Assembly (NCBI RefSeq): GCF_003086795.1
Contig: NZ_CP026003.1
Coordinates: 3,336,579 to 3,400,578 of the forward strand
Reading direction: 5' to 3'
DNA from: Stenotrophomonas sp. SAU14A_NAIMI4_5
Lineage (GTDB): Bacteria > Pseudomonadota > Gammaproteobacteria > Xanthomonadales > Xanthomonadaceae
DNA length: 64,000 nucleotides
Shown: piece after piece, positions 27,293 to 36,988 of the stretch
Layout: the number at the start of each line of letters is the position of its first letter
How positions within the stretch are numbered: position 1 is the first letter of the stretch
The notes under the pieces: model-generated
The model's database searches: none
What the model was told of the DNA's origin: nothing
What the model saw: the letters and a program-made list of their open reading frames with translations, nothing else
Program-made: the position numbers and the translations under genes

Positions 27293-29517
27293 GGTTGCAG
27301 CCGCTGTTTGTTTCCCTGGCCCTGGCCGTTCCCTTTGCCCTGCTGCCGGCCGCGCCGCTGCTGGCGGCCCCGGCCGCCGCCGCGCGCCAGGCCGACACCG
27401 CGCCGGTGCTGGTGACCGCCGCACAGTGGCAGCAGATGGCCAGCGAAGGCAGCCGCTACCCGTGGTTCGCCAAGGAGCAGGCGCGCACCGAGGCATCGCT
27501 GAAGAAGATGATGAAGGCCGGCATCGACGTGCCGGTACCCAGGGACAAGGGCGGCGGCCGCACGCATGAACAGCACAAGCGCAATTACCAGGCGCTGCTG
27601 GCGGCCGGCACGCTGTACCGGCTGACCGGCGACAAGGCCTATGTCGATTACTCGCGCGACATGCTGCTGCAGTACGCCAAGCTCTACCCGACCCTGGGCC
27701 CGCACCCGGAAGGCCGCGGGCAGATTCCCGGCCGCGTGTTCTGGCAGGTGCTCAACGATTCGGTGTGGCTGGTCAACGCCATCCAGGGCTACGACGCGAT
27801 CCGCGACGCGCTGTCCGCGCAGGACCGGCAGACCATCGAGTCGCAGCTGTTCCGGCCGATGGCCGAATTCCTGATCAGCGAGCCGAAGAACTACGACCAG
27901 ATCCACAACCACGCGACCTGGGCGGTGGCCGCCACCGGCATGACCGGCTACGTGCTGCGCGACCAGGAGCTGGTGGAGAAATCCCTGCGCGGCAGCCAGA
28001 AGGACGACAAATTCGGCTTCCTGCGGCAGATCGACCTGCTGTTCTCGCCCGATGGTTATTACGAGGAAGGCCCGTACTACCAGCGCTATGCGCTGGCGCC
28101 GTTCCTGCTGTTCGCCAACGCCATCGAACGCAACGAGCCGCAGCGGAAGATCTTCGCGCGCCGCGATGGCGTGCTTCTGAAGGCCGTGGATGTGCTGGTG
28201 CAGACCAGCTACGACGGCCTGTTCTTCCCGATCAACGATGCCATCCTGGACAAGGGCATCGATACCGAGGAACTGGTGGCCGGCATCGGCATCGCCTATG
28301 CGCGCACCGGCGATGACCACCTGCTGTCGGTGGCCCAGCAGCAGAAACGCCTGCTGCTCTCGCCCGAAGGCCTGCAGGTGGCGCAGGCGCTGGCGGCCAA
28401 CAAGGCCAAACCCTTCGATTACAAACCGATGCTGCTGCGCGACGGCCCCGACGGCGACCGCGGCGGCCTGGCGATCCTGCGCATGAACGGCGAGGACGGC
28501 CAGGCGCTGGTGCAGAAGGACACCATGCAGGGCATGGGCCACGGCCACTTCGACAAGCTCAACTGGCTGTTCTACGACAACGGCAAGGCCGTGGTGACCG
28601 ACTACGGCGCAGCGCGCTTCCTCAACGTGGAAGCCAAGCGCGGCGGCATCTACCTGGCCGAGAATCGCAGCTGGGCCAAGCAGACCGTGGCCCACAACAC
28701 CCTGGTGGTGGACGAGCAGAGCCACTTCAAGGGTGACTGGAAACGCGGCGAGGAACATGCACCGCAGGTGCGCTTCTTCCAGGCCGACGCCGATACCCAG
28801 ATCGCCTCGGCGACCATGCGCGATGCCTACCCCGGCGTGGTGTTCACCCGCACCCAGGCGCTGCTGCGCCACCCCGAACTGGGCCTGCCGGTGGTGCTGG
28901 ACCTGCTGCAGGTGCACGGTGACAAGGCCGCGCGCTACGACCTGCCGCTGCATTTCAACGGCCACATCGTCACCACCGGTTTCGAGGCCGAGCACTTCAC
29001 CAGCCAGCGCCCGGTGCTGGGCAAGGACAACGGCTACCAGCACCTGTGGCTGGACGCGCGCAGCAAGCCCGGCAGCGAGCCGCGCACGCTGGCCTGGCTG
29101 CTGGATGGCCGCTTCTACACCTATCGCTTCGGCAGCAGCGCACCCGCGCAGGCGCTGCTGGTGGAAAGCGGTGCCAATGATCCGGAATTCAACCTGCGCC
29201 GCGAACCGGCCCTGCTGCAGCGCGTGGAAGGCCAGAAGGATGTGACCTTCTTCAGCGTGCTGGAGCCGCATGGTGAGTACAACGGCACCGCCGAGTACGT
29301 GCACGGTGCCGACAGCCGCATCAAGGACATCGTGCGCACCCGCGGCAGCGATGCCGAGGTGATCGAGCTGCGCCTGGCCAGCGGCGCCCGCATCGCCCTG
29401 GGCGTGGCCGATGACAGCGCCGCCAAGGGCGAGCACAGCGTGACCGTCGATGGCCATACCTACCGCTGGAGCGGCAGCCACGCGCGCATGGACCGCAGCA
29501 AGGGTGACGCGAAATGA
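27289..29517 (+). CDS. Polysaccharide lyase family 17 oligo-alginate lyase
   Basis: 742 residues. The N-terminal signal peptide ends around LLAAPAAA. An alpha/alpha-toroid domain to about residue 380 carries the catalytic Asn207-His208 (IHNHATWAV) and Tyr residues in DGYYEEGPYYQRY (257-264). The C-terminal heparinase II/III-like beta-sheet domain has MGHGHFDKLNWLFYDNG and VAHNTLVVDEQSHF. This is the architecture of Alg17C-type exolytic lyases, which turn alginate oligomers into unsaturated uronate monomers that rearrange to DEH. S. maltophilia is known to carry a PL17 enzyme of this type. Coupled to PL6 upstream and to the MFS gene downstream by four-base overlaps. Confidence 0.94.
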   Translation: MRLQPLFVSLALAVPFALLPAAPLLAAPAAAARQADTAPVLVTAAQWQQMASEGSRYPWFAKEQARTEASLKKMMKAGIDVPVPRDKGGGRTHEQHKRNYQALLAAGTLYRLTGDKAYVDYSRDMLLQYAKLYPTLGPHPEGRGQIPGRVFWQVLNDSVWLVNAIQGYDAIRDALSAQDRQTIESQLFRPMAEFLISEPKNYDQIHNHATWAVAATGMTGYVLRDQELVEKSLRGSQKDDKFGFLRQIDLLFSPDGYYEEGPYYQRYALAPFLLFANAIERNEPQRKIFARRDGVLLKAVDVLVQTSYDGLFFPINDAILDKGIDTEELVAGIGIAYARTGDDHLLSVAQQQKRLLLSPEGLQVAQALAANKAKPFDYKPMLLRDGPDGDRGGLAILRMNGEDGQALVQKDTMQGMGHGHFDKLNWLFYDNGKAVVTDYGAARFLNVEAKRGGIYLAENRSWAKQTVAHNTLVVDEQSHFKGDWKRGEEHAPQVRFFQADADTQIASATMRDAYPGVVFTRTQALLRHPELGLPVVLDLLQVHGDKAARYDLPLHFNGHIVTTGFEAEHFTSQRPVLGKDNGYQHLWLDARSKPGSEPRTLAWLLDGRFYTYRFGSSAPAQALLVESGANDPEFNLRREPALLQRVEGQKDVTFFSVLEPHGEYNGTAEYVHGADSRIKDIVRTRGSDAEVIELRLASGARIALGVADDSAAKGEHSVTVDGHTYRWSGSHARMDRSKGDAK

Positions 29518-30818
29518 ACGGCCCTGCGGTGGTGAGCCAGCTGCGCAAGGTGCCGGTGCGCTCGGCCGTGCGCTGGCTGATCGTCGGCCTGATCGCCGTG
29601 GCCACGGTGATCAACTACATCGACCGCAACGCACTGGCGGTGATGTGGCCGGAAATCGCCAAGGAAGTGGGCGCGACCAAGGATGACTACGCGCTGCTGG
29701 TGACGGTGTTCATGCTGTTCTACGCCGCCGGCCAGTTCCTGTTCGGCCGCCTGTTCGACATGATCGGCACGCGCCTGGGCTTCGCCCTGTCGATCAGCGT
29801 GTGGTCGATCTCCATCGCTCTGCACTCGGTCACCCATTCGATGCTGTCCTTCAGCCTGGTGCGGGCGATGCTCGGCATCAGCGAGGCCGGTGCCTGGCCG
29901 GGCGCGGTCAAGGCCAATGCCGAGTGGTTCCCGGCGCGCGAACGCGCACTGGCGCAGGGTGTGTTCAACGCCGGTGCGTCGATCGGCGCGATCGTTTCGG
30001 CACCGGCCATCGCCGGCCTGTACCTGTGGCTGGGCTGGCGCGGCACCTTCGTGCTGGTCGGTGCCATCGGCTTCCTGTGGCTGCTGCCGTGGCTGTTCGT
30101 CTACCGCGCCGGCCCGGACAAGCACCCGTGGGTGAGCGATGCCGAACGCCGCCTGATCATGGAAGACCAGGCCGGGCAGCAGGATGCCGCCGCGCCCAAG
30201 GTGAGCGTGCGTTCGCTGCTGGCCCACCGGCAGAGCTGGGGCATGCTCGCCTGCCGCTTCCTGCTGGACCCGATCTGGTGGCTGTTCGTGTCCTGGCTGC
30301 CGATCTACCTGGCCGAAAGCTTCGGCTTCGACATCAAGCAGATCGGCCTGTTCGCCTGGGTGCCGTTCGTGGGCGCGATGCTCGGCAGCCTCAGTGGCGG
30401 CTGGCTGTCCGGGCGCCTGATCCGTGCCGGGCAGAACGTGGACCGCGCACGCAAGCTGTCCATCACCCTGGGCTGCGTGATCATGGCCCCCGCCCTGCTG
30501 GGTGCGGTGCTGGCCAACCAGCCGTTGTTCGCGGTGCTGGCGATTGCCGCGGTGCTGTTCGGCTTCCAGGTGGCCATCGGCAACATCCAGACCCTGCCGG
30601 GTGATCTGTTCGATGGCCGCTCGGTCGGCACCCTCGCCGGCCTCGGTGGCCTGGCTGCGGTGGCCGGCACGCTGATCACCACCTGGCTGGTGCCGGTGCT
30701 GACCCGTCATTCCTACGCCCCGATCTTCATCCTCGTCGCCGCGCTGGTGCCGCTGTCGCTGGCCGCGCTGTGGTGGTGGACCGGACCCATCCACAAGCTC
30801 GACCGCCGTGGCGGCTGA
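29514..30818 (+). CDS. MFS transporter, hexuronate (ExuT/ACS) family
   Basis: 434 residues, twelve helices. The anion:cation symporter signature is visible near the N-terminus (VINYIDRNALAVMWPEIAKE) and in the first half (RAMLGISEAGAWPGAVKANA, EWFPARERALAQGVFNAGAS). Members carry hexuronates such as galacturonate and glucuronate with protons. Here the expected cargo is DEH or unsaturated uronate made by the PL17 lyase in the periplasm. Start overlaps the PL17 stop (ATGA). Confidence 0.9.
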   Translation: MNGPAVVSQLRKVPVRSAVRWLIVGLIAVATVINYIDRNALAVMWPEIAKEVGATKDDYALLVTVFMLFYAAGQFLFGRLFDMIGTRLGFALSISVWSISIALHSVTHSMLSFSLVRAMLGISEAGAWPGAVKANAEWFPARERALAQGVFNAGASIGAIVSAPAIAGLYLWLGWRGTFVLVGAIGFLWLLPWLFVYRAGPDKHPWVSDAERRLIMEDQAGQQDAAAPKVSVRSLLAHRQSWGMLACRFLLDPIWWLFVSWLPIYLAESFGFDIKQIGLFAWVPFVGAMLGSLSGGWLSGRLIRAGQNVDRARKLSITLGCVIMAPALLGAVLANQPLFAVLAIAAVLFGFQVAIGNIQTLPGDLFDGRSVGTLAGLGGLAAVAGTLITTWLVPVLTRHSYAPIFILVAALVPLSLAALWWWTGPIHKLDRRGG

Positions 30819-30864
30819 GCGCGTTCTTTCCCTTCATTCCCCCGCAAACCAAGGAGTTTCCCGC

Positions 30865-31617
30865 ATGTCGTTCCAGGACAAGGTGGCCATCGTCACCGGT
30901 GGTGGCCGTGATATCGGCCGTGCCGTCTCGATCAAGCTGGCCGCTGCCGGCGCACGCGTCTGCATCAATTACGCCAACGATGAGGCCAGCGCCAACGAAA
31001 CGCTGGCGCAGATCCAGGCCGCCGGTGGCCAGGCCATCGTGCACCGCGCCGACGTGACCGATGCCGCCGCCGTGGCCGGCCTCGTCGCTGCCACCCAGGC
31101 CGCGTTCGGCGAGCGCATCGACCTGCTGGTGAACGTGGCCGGCGGCATGGTGCAGCGCCGCCCGCTGGCCGAGATCGACCCGGCGTTCTTCCACACGGTG
31201 ATGGACCTCAACCTGACCTCGACCTACCTGACCACCCACGCGGTGGTGCCGCACATGGGCGAAGGCGCGGCCATCGTCAATTTCGCTTCGCAGGCTGGCC
31301 GCGATGGCGGTGGCCCGGGCGCGTCGATCTACGCCACTGCCAAGGCCGCGGTGATGACCTTCACCCGCGCCATGGCCAAGGAGCTGGGGCCGAAGGGCAT
31401 CCGCGTGAACGCGCTGTGCTGCGGCATGATCGCCACCCGCTTCCATGACGAATTCACCAAGCCGGAAGTGCGCACCGCCGTCGCCGGCAACACCCCGCTG
31501 CGCCGCCAGGGCGTGCCGGACGAAGCCGCCGATGCGGCGGTGTTCCTGGCCTCCGATGCAGCGGCGTTCATCACCGGTGCGAACCTGGACGTCAACGGCG
31601 GCACCTACTTCTCCTGA
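30865..31617 (+). CDS. SDR oxidoreductase, probable DEH (4-deoxy-5-hexoseulose uronate) reductase
   Basis: 250 residues. Classical SDR: TGGGRDIG cofactor loop (residue ~12), NVAGG, FASQAG with the active Ser, and the YATAK catalytic motif; it ends in VNGGTYFS. In alginate catabolism DEH is reduced to 2-keto-3-deoxygluconate by an SDR. The gene's place directly after lyases and carrier makes this the natural role, but cofactor preference and substrate are inferred. AAGGAG lies before ATG 30865. Genes for KDG kinase and KDPG aldolase are not in the window. Confidence 0.85.
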   Translation: MSFQDKVAIVTGGGRDIGRAVSIKLAAAGARVCINYANDEASANETLAQIQAAGGQAIVHRADVTDAAAVAGLVAATQAAFGERIDLLVNVAGGMVQRRPLAEIDPAFFHTVMDLNLTSTYLTTHAVVPHMGEGAAIVNFASQAGRDGGGPGASIYATAKAAVMTFTRAMAKELGPKGIRVNALCCGMIATRFHDEFTKPEVRTAVAGNTPLRRQGVPDEAADAAVFLASDAAAFITGANLDVNGGTYFS

Positions 31618-31635
31618 CCTGAGCGGACACCTGCC

Positions 31636-32823
31636 ATGCAGCGCTGGATCACCCTGCTTTCGCTGGCCATCGGCGCTGCCGTGGCCGCCCCCGTCGCCCA
31701 GGCCGCTCCGGTCTGGGTGACCGCCTGGACCGCTTCACCGGCACCGGACCGCAAGGACGGGAAGCCGGAGGCACCCGTACAGTTCGCCGCGCAGACCGTG
31801 CGCCAGGACATCCGGGTCGGCAGCCGTGGCGAGGCGTTGCGCCTGCGCATCAGCAACGAACTGGGCGATGCACCGCTGCACGTGGAGGACATCCGCGTGC
31901 GCCTGAAGGATGGCAGCGCTGCGGCGCTGCCGGTCACCGTCGATGGCCGACGCGCCATCGACGTGCCAGTAGGTGCCGCGCTGCTGAGTGATCCGGTGGT
32001 ACTGCCGGTGGGCGCACTGCAGGAGATCAGCGTGACCGCGTACTTCCCGCAGCCGACCCGGCCGGCGGTGCGGCGTACCGTGGTGCGCGTGGTCGATGGC
32101 AGGCAGGAGGCGGTGGCCGACACGGTGCGCGTCAGCTACCAGCAGAATGTGTTTTCGGCGGTGATGGTGCAGCGTGAGCAGCGGCCGTCGGTCATTGTTG
32201 CATTGGGTGATTCGATCACCGAAGGCGCGACCGCCACGCGCGGTTCGTTCAACCAGTGGCCGGAGCGGCTGGCGCAGCGCCTGCAGCAGGCCTGCCCGGA
32301 CCGCTTCGTGGTGCTCAACCAGGGCATCAGCGGCAACAAGGTGCTGGACCATGGCCGCAGCCACAGTGCGCTGTCACGCCTGGACCGCGATGTGATCGCG
32401 GTAGCCGACGCCGACCAGGTGATCCTGTTCGAAGGCATCAATGACATCCGCCACGGCGGCAGTGCGCAGCCGCTGCCCGGGCGCAACGCACCGGACATGC
32501 TGCTGGGCTACCAGCAGGTGGCCGCGCGCCTGCACGCGCATGGCATCCGTGCCTACCTGGGCACGCTGACGCCGTTCGGCGGCTCCGAGCGCTACGAGCC
32601 GGTCTCGGCCACCACCCGCGCCTCGATCAACCAGTGGGCGCGCGGCAAGGACAGCGGCTTCGATGGCGTGGTCGATTTCGATGCGGCACTGCGCGACCCG
32701 AAGCAGCCGGAATCGCTGCCGGCCAACATCACCCGCGACCACCTGCACCCGAACGACGAAGGCTACCGGCGCATGGCCGAAGCGATCGACCTGAAAATGC
32801 TGGGGTGCGAGGCCCCGCGCTGA
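31636..32823 (+). CDS. Exported SGNH/GDSL hydrolase (probable carbohydrate esterase)
   Basis: 395 residues with a signal peptide ending in APVAQA (residue ~24). About 170 residues of beta-rich N-terminal domain precede a GDSL-type SGNH domain: GDSITEG (block I Ser), GISGNK (Gly), GINDI (Asn) and DHLHPND (Asp/His). Exported members deacylate polysaccharides or oligosaccharides. It is the last gene of the alginate operon, 18 bp after the SDR. O-acetyl removal from bacterial (Pseudomonas-type) alginate is an attractive guess, because acetyl groups on mannuronate block lyases. Nothing in the sequence proves the substrate. Confidence 0.87.
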   Translation: MQRWITLLSLAIGAAVAAPVAQAAPVWVTAWTASPAPDRKDGKPEAPVQFAAQTVRQDIRVGSRGEALRLRISNELGDAPLHVEDIRVRLKDGSAAALPVTVDGRRAIDVPVGAALLSDPVVLPVGALQEISVTAYFPQPTRPAVRRTVVRVVDGRQEAVADTVRVSYQQNVFSAVMVQREQRPSVIVALGDSITEGATATRGSFNQWPERLAQRLQQACPDRFVVLNQGISGNKVLDHGRSHSALSRLDRDVIAVADADQVILFEGINDIRHGGSAQPLPGRNAPDMLLGYQQVAARLHAHGIRAYLGTLTPFGGSERYEPVSATTRASINQWARGKDSGFDGVVDFDAALRDPKQPESLPANITRDHLHPNDEGYRRMAEAIDLKMLGCEAPR

Positions 32824-32866
32824 CGCGGTTTTGTGGAGCCGACCCACGTTCGGCTGCCCTGGCTTC

Positions 32867-32962
32867 GTAGAGTCGAGCTTGCTCGACTGCCTCTGCCAAA
32901 AGCAGTCGAGCAAGCTCGACTCTACGGAAAATCAAAAACAGCCGAGCATGGCTCGGCTCGAC
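32867..32962. repeat. Three SMAG palindromes
   Basis: A forward copy 32867-32891, a reverse copy 32903-32925 (CAGTCGAGCAAGCTCGACTC...) and a degenerate reverse copy 32939-32962 with CAGCCGAGCATGGCTCGGCT. Between convergent genes. Confidence 0.88.
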
Positions 32963-32985
32963 AGAAGATCCACAGCCGCCGGGCA

Positions 32986-33312
32986 TCACACCGGCTGGCG
33001 CGGCCCGAACATGATCACGGCCATGCCGGCCAGGCACAGTGCGGCGCCCAGCAGGTCCCAGCGGCTGGGGCGGATGCCATCGACCAGCCACAGCCAGAAC
33101 AGCGCAGTGCCGATGTAGACGCCACCGTAGGCGGCATACACGCGGCCGCTGGCGGTGGGGTGCAGGGTCAGCAGCCAGGCGAACAGGGCCAGGCTGGCCG
33201 CGGCCGGCAGCAGCAGCCACACGCTGCCGCCCTTGCGCAGCCACAGCCACGGCAGGTAACAGCCGACGATCTCGGCCAGTGCGGTCAGCAGGAACAGGGC
33301 GAGGGTCTTCAC
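32986..33312 (-). CDS. ynfA: YnfA/UPF0060 family small membrane protein
   Basis: 108 residues with four membrane helices ([79 protein letters not shown]). This matches UPF0060; some members are reported to act like small multidrug resistance transporters. The start is GTG at 33312, overlapping the mazG stop (GTGA), so it is coupled to the last step of the nudE-cysQ-mazG operon. An in-frame upstream start would lie inside mazG. Confidence 0.85.
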   Translation of the reverse strand: MKTLALFLLTALAEIVGCYLPWLWLRKGGSVWLLLPAAASLALFAWLLTLHPTASGRVYAAYGGVYIGTALFWLWLVDGIRPSRWDLLGAALCLAGMAVIMFGPRQPV

Positions 33313-34142
33313 GCCTTCTCCGCGGCCTTGGCGTGCTGCCACAGCGCTTCCTGCGCATCCAGGTCCAGCGCGGCCAGGCGCTCGCCCTGCGCGCCCGCCT
33401 GCGCTTCCATGGCGCGGAAGCGGCGTTCGAACTTGTGGTTGGCACCACGCAGCGCCGCGCCCAGGTCGATGTCGGCATGGCGGGCCAGGTTGGCGCAGAC
33501 GAACAGCAGGTCACCCAGTTCTTCCTGCAGCCGCGCCTTGTTGCCGGCGATGTCGCCGCGCTCGAATTCCTCGCGCAGTTCCTGCAGCTCCTCGGCCGCC
33601 TTGTCCAGCACCGGCAGCGGGCCGGGCCAGTCGAAGCCGACCTTGGCCGCGCGCGACTGCAGCTTCACCGCACGCTGCCACTCGGGCAGCCCACGCGAGA
33701 TGCCGGCCAGCGCCGACGTGTCCTGGTCGCCCTTGGCTGAGCGCTCGGCACGCTTGATCGCGTCCCAGTTGCGCATCACGCCATCGGCATCGTCCACGCT
33801 GACATCGGCAAACACATGCGGATGGCGGCGCTTCATCTTGTCACTGATCGCGCGCGCCACCTCGGCGAAGGCGAACGCGCCCTGCTCCTCGGCCATGCGC
33901 GCATGGAACACCACCTGCAGCAGCAGGTCGCCCAGTTCATCGCAGAGATCGTCCAGGTCGCCGCGGTCGATCGCATCGGCGACCTCGTACGCTTCCTCGA
34001 TGGTGTACGGGGCAATGGTGGCGAAGTTCTGCTCCAGGTCCCAGGGGCAGCCGCCCTGCGGATCGCGCAGGCGCGCCATGATCGCCAGCAGGCGCTCCAG
34101 TTCGGTGCTGGCGGCACTGCCGGCGGTGGGGGTGTCGCTCAT
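33309..34142 (-). CDS. mazG: Nucleoside triphosphate pyrophosphohydrolase MazG
   Basis: 277 residues with two MazG four-helix domains. The first has [20 protein letters not shown] and [19 protein letters not shown], the second [13 protein letters not shown] and [16 protein letters not shown]. The EExxE/ExxD metal-binding patterns are intact in both. It hydrolyses NTPs (including damaged ones) to NMP and pyrophosphate in the cytoplasm. Start MSDTPTAG at 34142. Third gene of nudE-cysQ-mazG-ynfA. Confidence 0.94.
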   Translation of the reverse strand: MSDTPTAGSAASTELERLLAIMARLRDPQGGCPWDLEQNFATIAPYTIEEAYEVADAIDRGDLDDLCDELGDLLLQVVFHARMAEEQGAFAFAEVARAISDKMKRRHPHVFADVSVDDADGVMRNWDAIKRAERSAKGDQDTSALAGISRGLPEWQRAVKLQSRAAKVGFDWPGPLPVLDKAAEELQELREEFERGDIAGNKARLQEELGDLLFVCANLARHADIDLGAALRGANHKFERRFRAMEAQAGAQGERLAALDLDAQEALWQHAKAAEKA

Positions 34143-34155
34143 GCGGGCTCCAGGG

Positions 34156-34959
34156 TCAGTCGGACAGCCAGTCCCGCCACGGCAGGCTGGTGTCGCCAAG
34201 GGCGATGAAATCACCGTTCAGCAGGGTGCTGCGGCGGTTGTAGCGGAACGGCTTGCCACTGCTGGCCGAGAGCACCGCGCCACCGGCCGCGTGCAGCACG
34301 CACTGGCCGGCGGCGGTATCCCATTCGGAGGTCGGGCCCAGCCGCGGGTACACGTCCAGCCCACCTTCGGCGATGCGGCAGAATTTCAGCGAGGAGCCCT
34401 GCGCCACCGTTTCGATGTCGCCCATGCGTTCGAGCAGGGCGATGGTTTCCGGCGAACGGTGTGAGCGGCTGGCAGCGACCCGCAGCGGCGCGGTGGCCGG
34501 CGTGCGCGTGCGCAGCACGCTGTCGTGCAGGCCCTGGCGGCGGTAGGCCAGCTCGCCACGCATGGCGTGCCAGACGATGCCGGTCACCGGCGCCTGGACC
34601 ACGCCGAAGGCCGGCGCGCCCTGGTAGATCAGCGCGATGTTGACGCTGAACTCGCCGTTGCGCTTTACGAATTCGCGGGTGCCATCCAGCGGGTCGACCA
34701 GCCAGTAGGCGCCCCAGTGCTGGCGCTGTTCCCACGGCACCATCGCCGATTCCTCGGAGAGGATCGGCAGGTCGGGGGTCAGCTGGCGCAGGCCCTGCTG
34801 GATGATCCGGTCGGCGGCGAGATCGGCCGCGGTCACCGGACTGTCGTCGGCCTTCAGGGTGACGTCGAAACCATCGCTGTAGACCTGCATGATCGCCTGC
34901 CCCGCTTCCTGGGCGATGGCGATCGTGGTCTCGCGCAGCTCGGTGGTCAGCTTGATCAT
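34156..34959 (-). CDS. cysQ: 3'(2'),5'-bisphosphate nucleotidase CysQ
   Basis: 267 residues of the inositol-monophosphatase superfamily. Metal-binding motifs in order: LSEESAMVPW (Glu), LVDPLDGTREFVKRNGEFSV (DPLDGT) and GPTSEWDTAAGQCVLHAAGG (WDTAAG). It dephosphorylates PAP, a by-product of sulfate assimilation. The start at 34959 overlaps the nudE stop (ATGA), and the stop is 13 bp before mazG. Confidence 0.94.
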   Translation of the reverse strand: MIKLTTELRETTIAIAQEAGQAIMQVYSDGFDVTLKADDSPVTAADLAADRIIQQGLRQLTPDLPILSEESAMVPWEQRQHWGAYWLVDPLDGTREFVKRNGEFSVNIALIYQGAPAFGVVQAPVTGIVWHAMRGELAYRRQGLHDSVLRTRTPATAPLRVAASRSHRSPETIALLERMGDIETVAQGSSLKFCRIAEGGLDVYPRLGPTSEWDTAAGQCVLHAAGGAVLSASSGKPFRYNRRSTLLNGDFIALGDTSLPWRDWLSD

Positions 34960-35519
34960 CGGCGTCCCTGCAGCCACTGGCGCGCGATGAACAGCGCGGC
35001 CAGCGAGCGCCCTTCGGAAAAGTCCTCGCGCAGCATCAGCTGGTCCAGTTCGGCCAGCTTCCACGGCACCACTTCCAGCTCTTCCGGCTCGTCGCCGGCC
35101 AGCTTTTCCGGGTACAGGTCGCGCGCCACCACCAGCCACGACTGGTGGCTCATGTACGTCGGCGCCAGGGTCATCGCGCGCAGCACGTCGACCTGGCGCG
35201 CGCCGTAGCCGGCCTCTTCCTTCAGTTCGCGGTCGGCGGCCTGTTCAGGCGTTTCACCGGCATCGATGCGGCCCTTGACCAGGCCCAGCTCGTAGCGGTG
35301 CACGCCGGCGGCGTATTCACGCACCAGCAGCACGGTCTCCTCGTCCAGCATCGGCACCACCACCACGGCGCCATGGCCACGGCTGACCAGGCGCTCGAAA
35401 CGCCGGTGTTCACCGTTGGAGAACTCCAGGTCCAGGTGCTGGCGCTGGAAGGGGCCGTTCTCCTCGTCGGTGATCCGGTGGATGATCGGCAGGCGACGGC
35501 CGCTGCGGTCGTCGTTCAT
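34956..35519 (-). CDS. nudE: ADP compounds hydrolase NudE
   Basis: 187 residues with a complete Nudix box, GRIDAGETPEQAADRELKEE followed by AGYG. The RYELGLVKG and VVPMLDEETVLLVREY stretches are as in NudE, which cleaves ADP-ribose, Ap3A and NADH. First gene of a four-gene minus-strand operon, divergent from bioA with 77 bp between. Start MNDDRSGRR at 35519; the frame runs on to 35612 into the bioA promoter and was not used. Confidence 0.9.
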   Translation of the reverse strand: MNDDRSGRRLPIIHRITDEENGPFQRQHLDLEFSNGEHRRFERLVSRGHGAVVVVPMLDEETVLLVREYAAGVHRYELGLVKGRIDAGETPEQAADRELKEEAGYGARQVDVLRAMTLAPTYMSHQSWLVVARDLYPEKLAGDEPEELEVVPWKLAELDQLMLREDFSEGRSLAALFIARQWLQGRR

Positions 35520-35596
35520 GCGGAATCTCCGCGGCGGCCGGCGCGTGCGCCGGGGCCGATAGAATGTGCAGGCAGCAACATGTTCATGAGCCCGAA

Positions 35597-36988
35597 ATGC
35601 TAGCAGACCCAACCCCCTCCCCGCTGGCCCGGCAGTGGCAGAAACGCGACCTGCAGGTGCTGTGGCACCCGTGCACGCAGATGCGCGAGCATCCGGACAC
35701 CCTGCCGCTGGTGCCGATCGCGCGTGGCCAGGGCGCCTGGCTGATTGACCACGACGGCAACCGCTACCTGGACGCGGTCAGCAGCTGGTGGACGAATCTG
35801 TTCGGTCATGCCGAACCGCGCATCGGCGCGGCCATCGCCGCCCAGGCCGGGCAGCTGGAACAGGTGATGCTGGCCGGGTTCAGTCATGAACCGGCGATCC
35901 TCCTGGCCGAGCGCCTGCTGGCGCTGGCGCCGCGTCAGTCCGGGCGCGCGCCACTGGCCAAGGTGTTCTACGCCGACAACGGCTCGGCCGGCGTTGAAGT
36001 GGCGCTGAAGATGGCCTTCCAGTACTTCCAGAACCGCGGCGAGACCCGGCGCACGCGCTTCATCGCGCTGGAAAATGGCTACCACGGCGAGACCCTGGGC
36101 GCGCTGGCGCTGGGCGACATCCCGCTGTACCGCCGCGTGTACGCGCCGCTGCTGGCCGAGGGCCTGTTCGCGCCCTCCCCCGATGCCTACCTGGCCGAAC
36201 CGGGGCAGAGTGCGGCCGACCGTGCACGGCAGGCCGCCGATGGCCTGGCCACCCTGTTCGACCAGCACCCCGGCGAGATCTGCGCGGTGATCCTGGAACC
36301 GCGCCTGCAGTGCGCCGGCGGCATGCGCATGCATGACCCGGTCTACCTGCAGCGCGTGCGCGAGCTGTGCGATGCGCACGGCGCGTTCATGATCGCCGAC
36401 GAGATCGCCACCGGCTTCGGCCGCACCGGCACGATGTTCGCCTGCGAACAGGCCGGGGTGATGCCCGACCTGATGTGCCTGTCCAAGGGCCTGACCGGCG
36501 GCTTCCTGCCGCTGGCCGCGGTGCTGGCCTCGCAGGCGCTGTACGACGCCTTCCTCGATGATTCGCGCGAGCGCGCGTTCCTGCATTCGCACAGCTACAC
36601 CGGCAACCCGCTGGCATGTGCGGCCGCCCTGGCCACGCTGGACATCTTCCGCGACGAGGACGTGATCGCGCGCAACCGCGGCATCGCCTCAGTGATGGGC
36701 GCGCTGGCCGCGCCGTTCGCCGACCACCCGCACGTGGCCGACGTGCGCCAGGCCGGCATGGTGGTGGCCTTCGAGCTGTCGCGCGACGGCAACCGGCGGA
36801 CCCCGTTCAACCCGGCGCTGCGGCTTGGCCTGCACGCCTACAAGGCCGCGCTGAAGCGTGGCGTGGTACTGCGCCCGCTGGGCGACGTGCTGTACTGGAT
36901 GCCACCTTACTGCGTGGATGACGAACAACTGGAGCTGCTGGCACATACCACGCTGGCGGCCATCGACGAGGCGATTGCATGCGCGTGA
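35597..36988 (+). CDS. bioA: Adenosylmethionine-8-amino-7-oxononanoate aminotransferase
   Basis: 463 residues, class III PLP aminotransferase. It makes 7,8-diaminononanoate with SAM as amino donor in biotin synthesis. Motifs: WHPCTQM near the start, [53 protein letters not shown] and the PLP Lys297 in [13 protein letters not shown]. Start [14 protein letters not shown] at 35597. The last ten bases overlap rsmE. Other bio genes are not in the window. Confidence 0.95.
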   Translation: MLADPTPSPLARQWQKRDLQVLWHPCTQMREHPDTLPLVPIARGQGAWLIDHDGNRYLDAVSSWWTNLFGHAEPRIGAAIAAQAGQLEQVMLAGFSHEPAILLAERLLALAPRQSGRAPLAKVFYADNGSAGVEVALKMAFQYFQNRGETRRTRFIALENGYHGETLGALALGDIPLYRRVYAPLLAEGLFAPSPDAYLAEPGQSAADRARQAADGLATLFDQHPGEICAVILEPRLQCAGGMRMHDPVYLQRVRELCDAHGAFMIADEIATGFGRTGTMFACEQAGVMPDLMCLSKGLTGGFLPLAAVLASQALYDAFLDDSRERAFLHSHSYTGNPLACAAALATLDIFRDEDVIARNRGIASVMGALAAPFADHPHVADVRQAGMVVAFELSRDGNRRTPFNPALRLGLHAYKAALKRGVVLRPLGDVLYWMPPYCVDDEQLELLAHTTLAAIDEAIACA

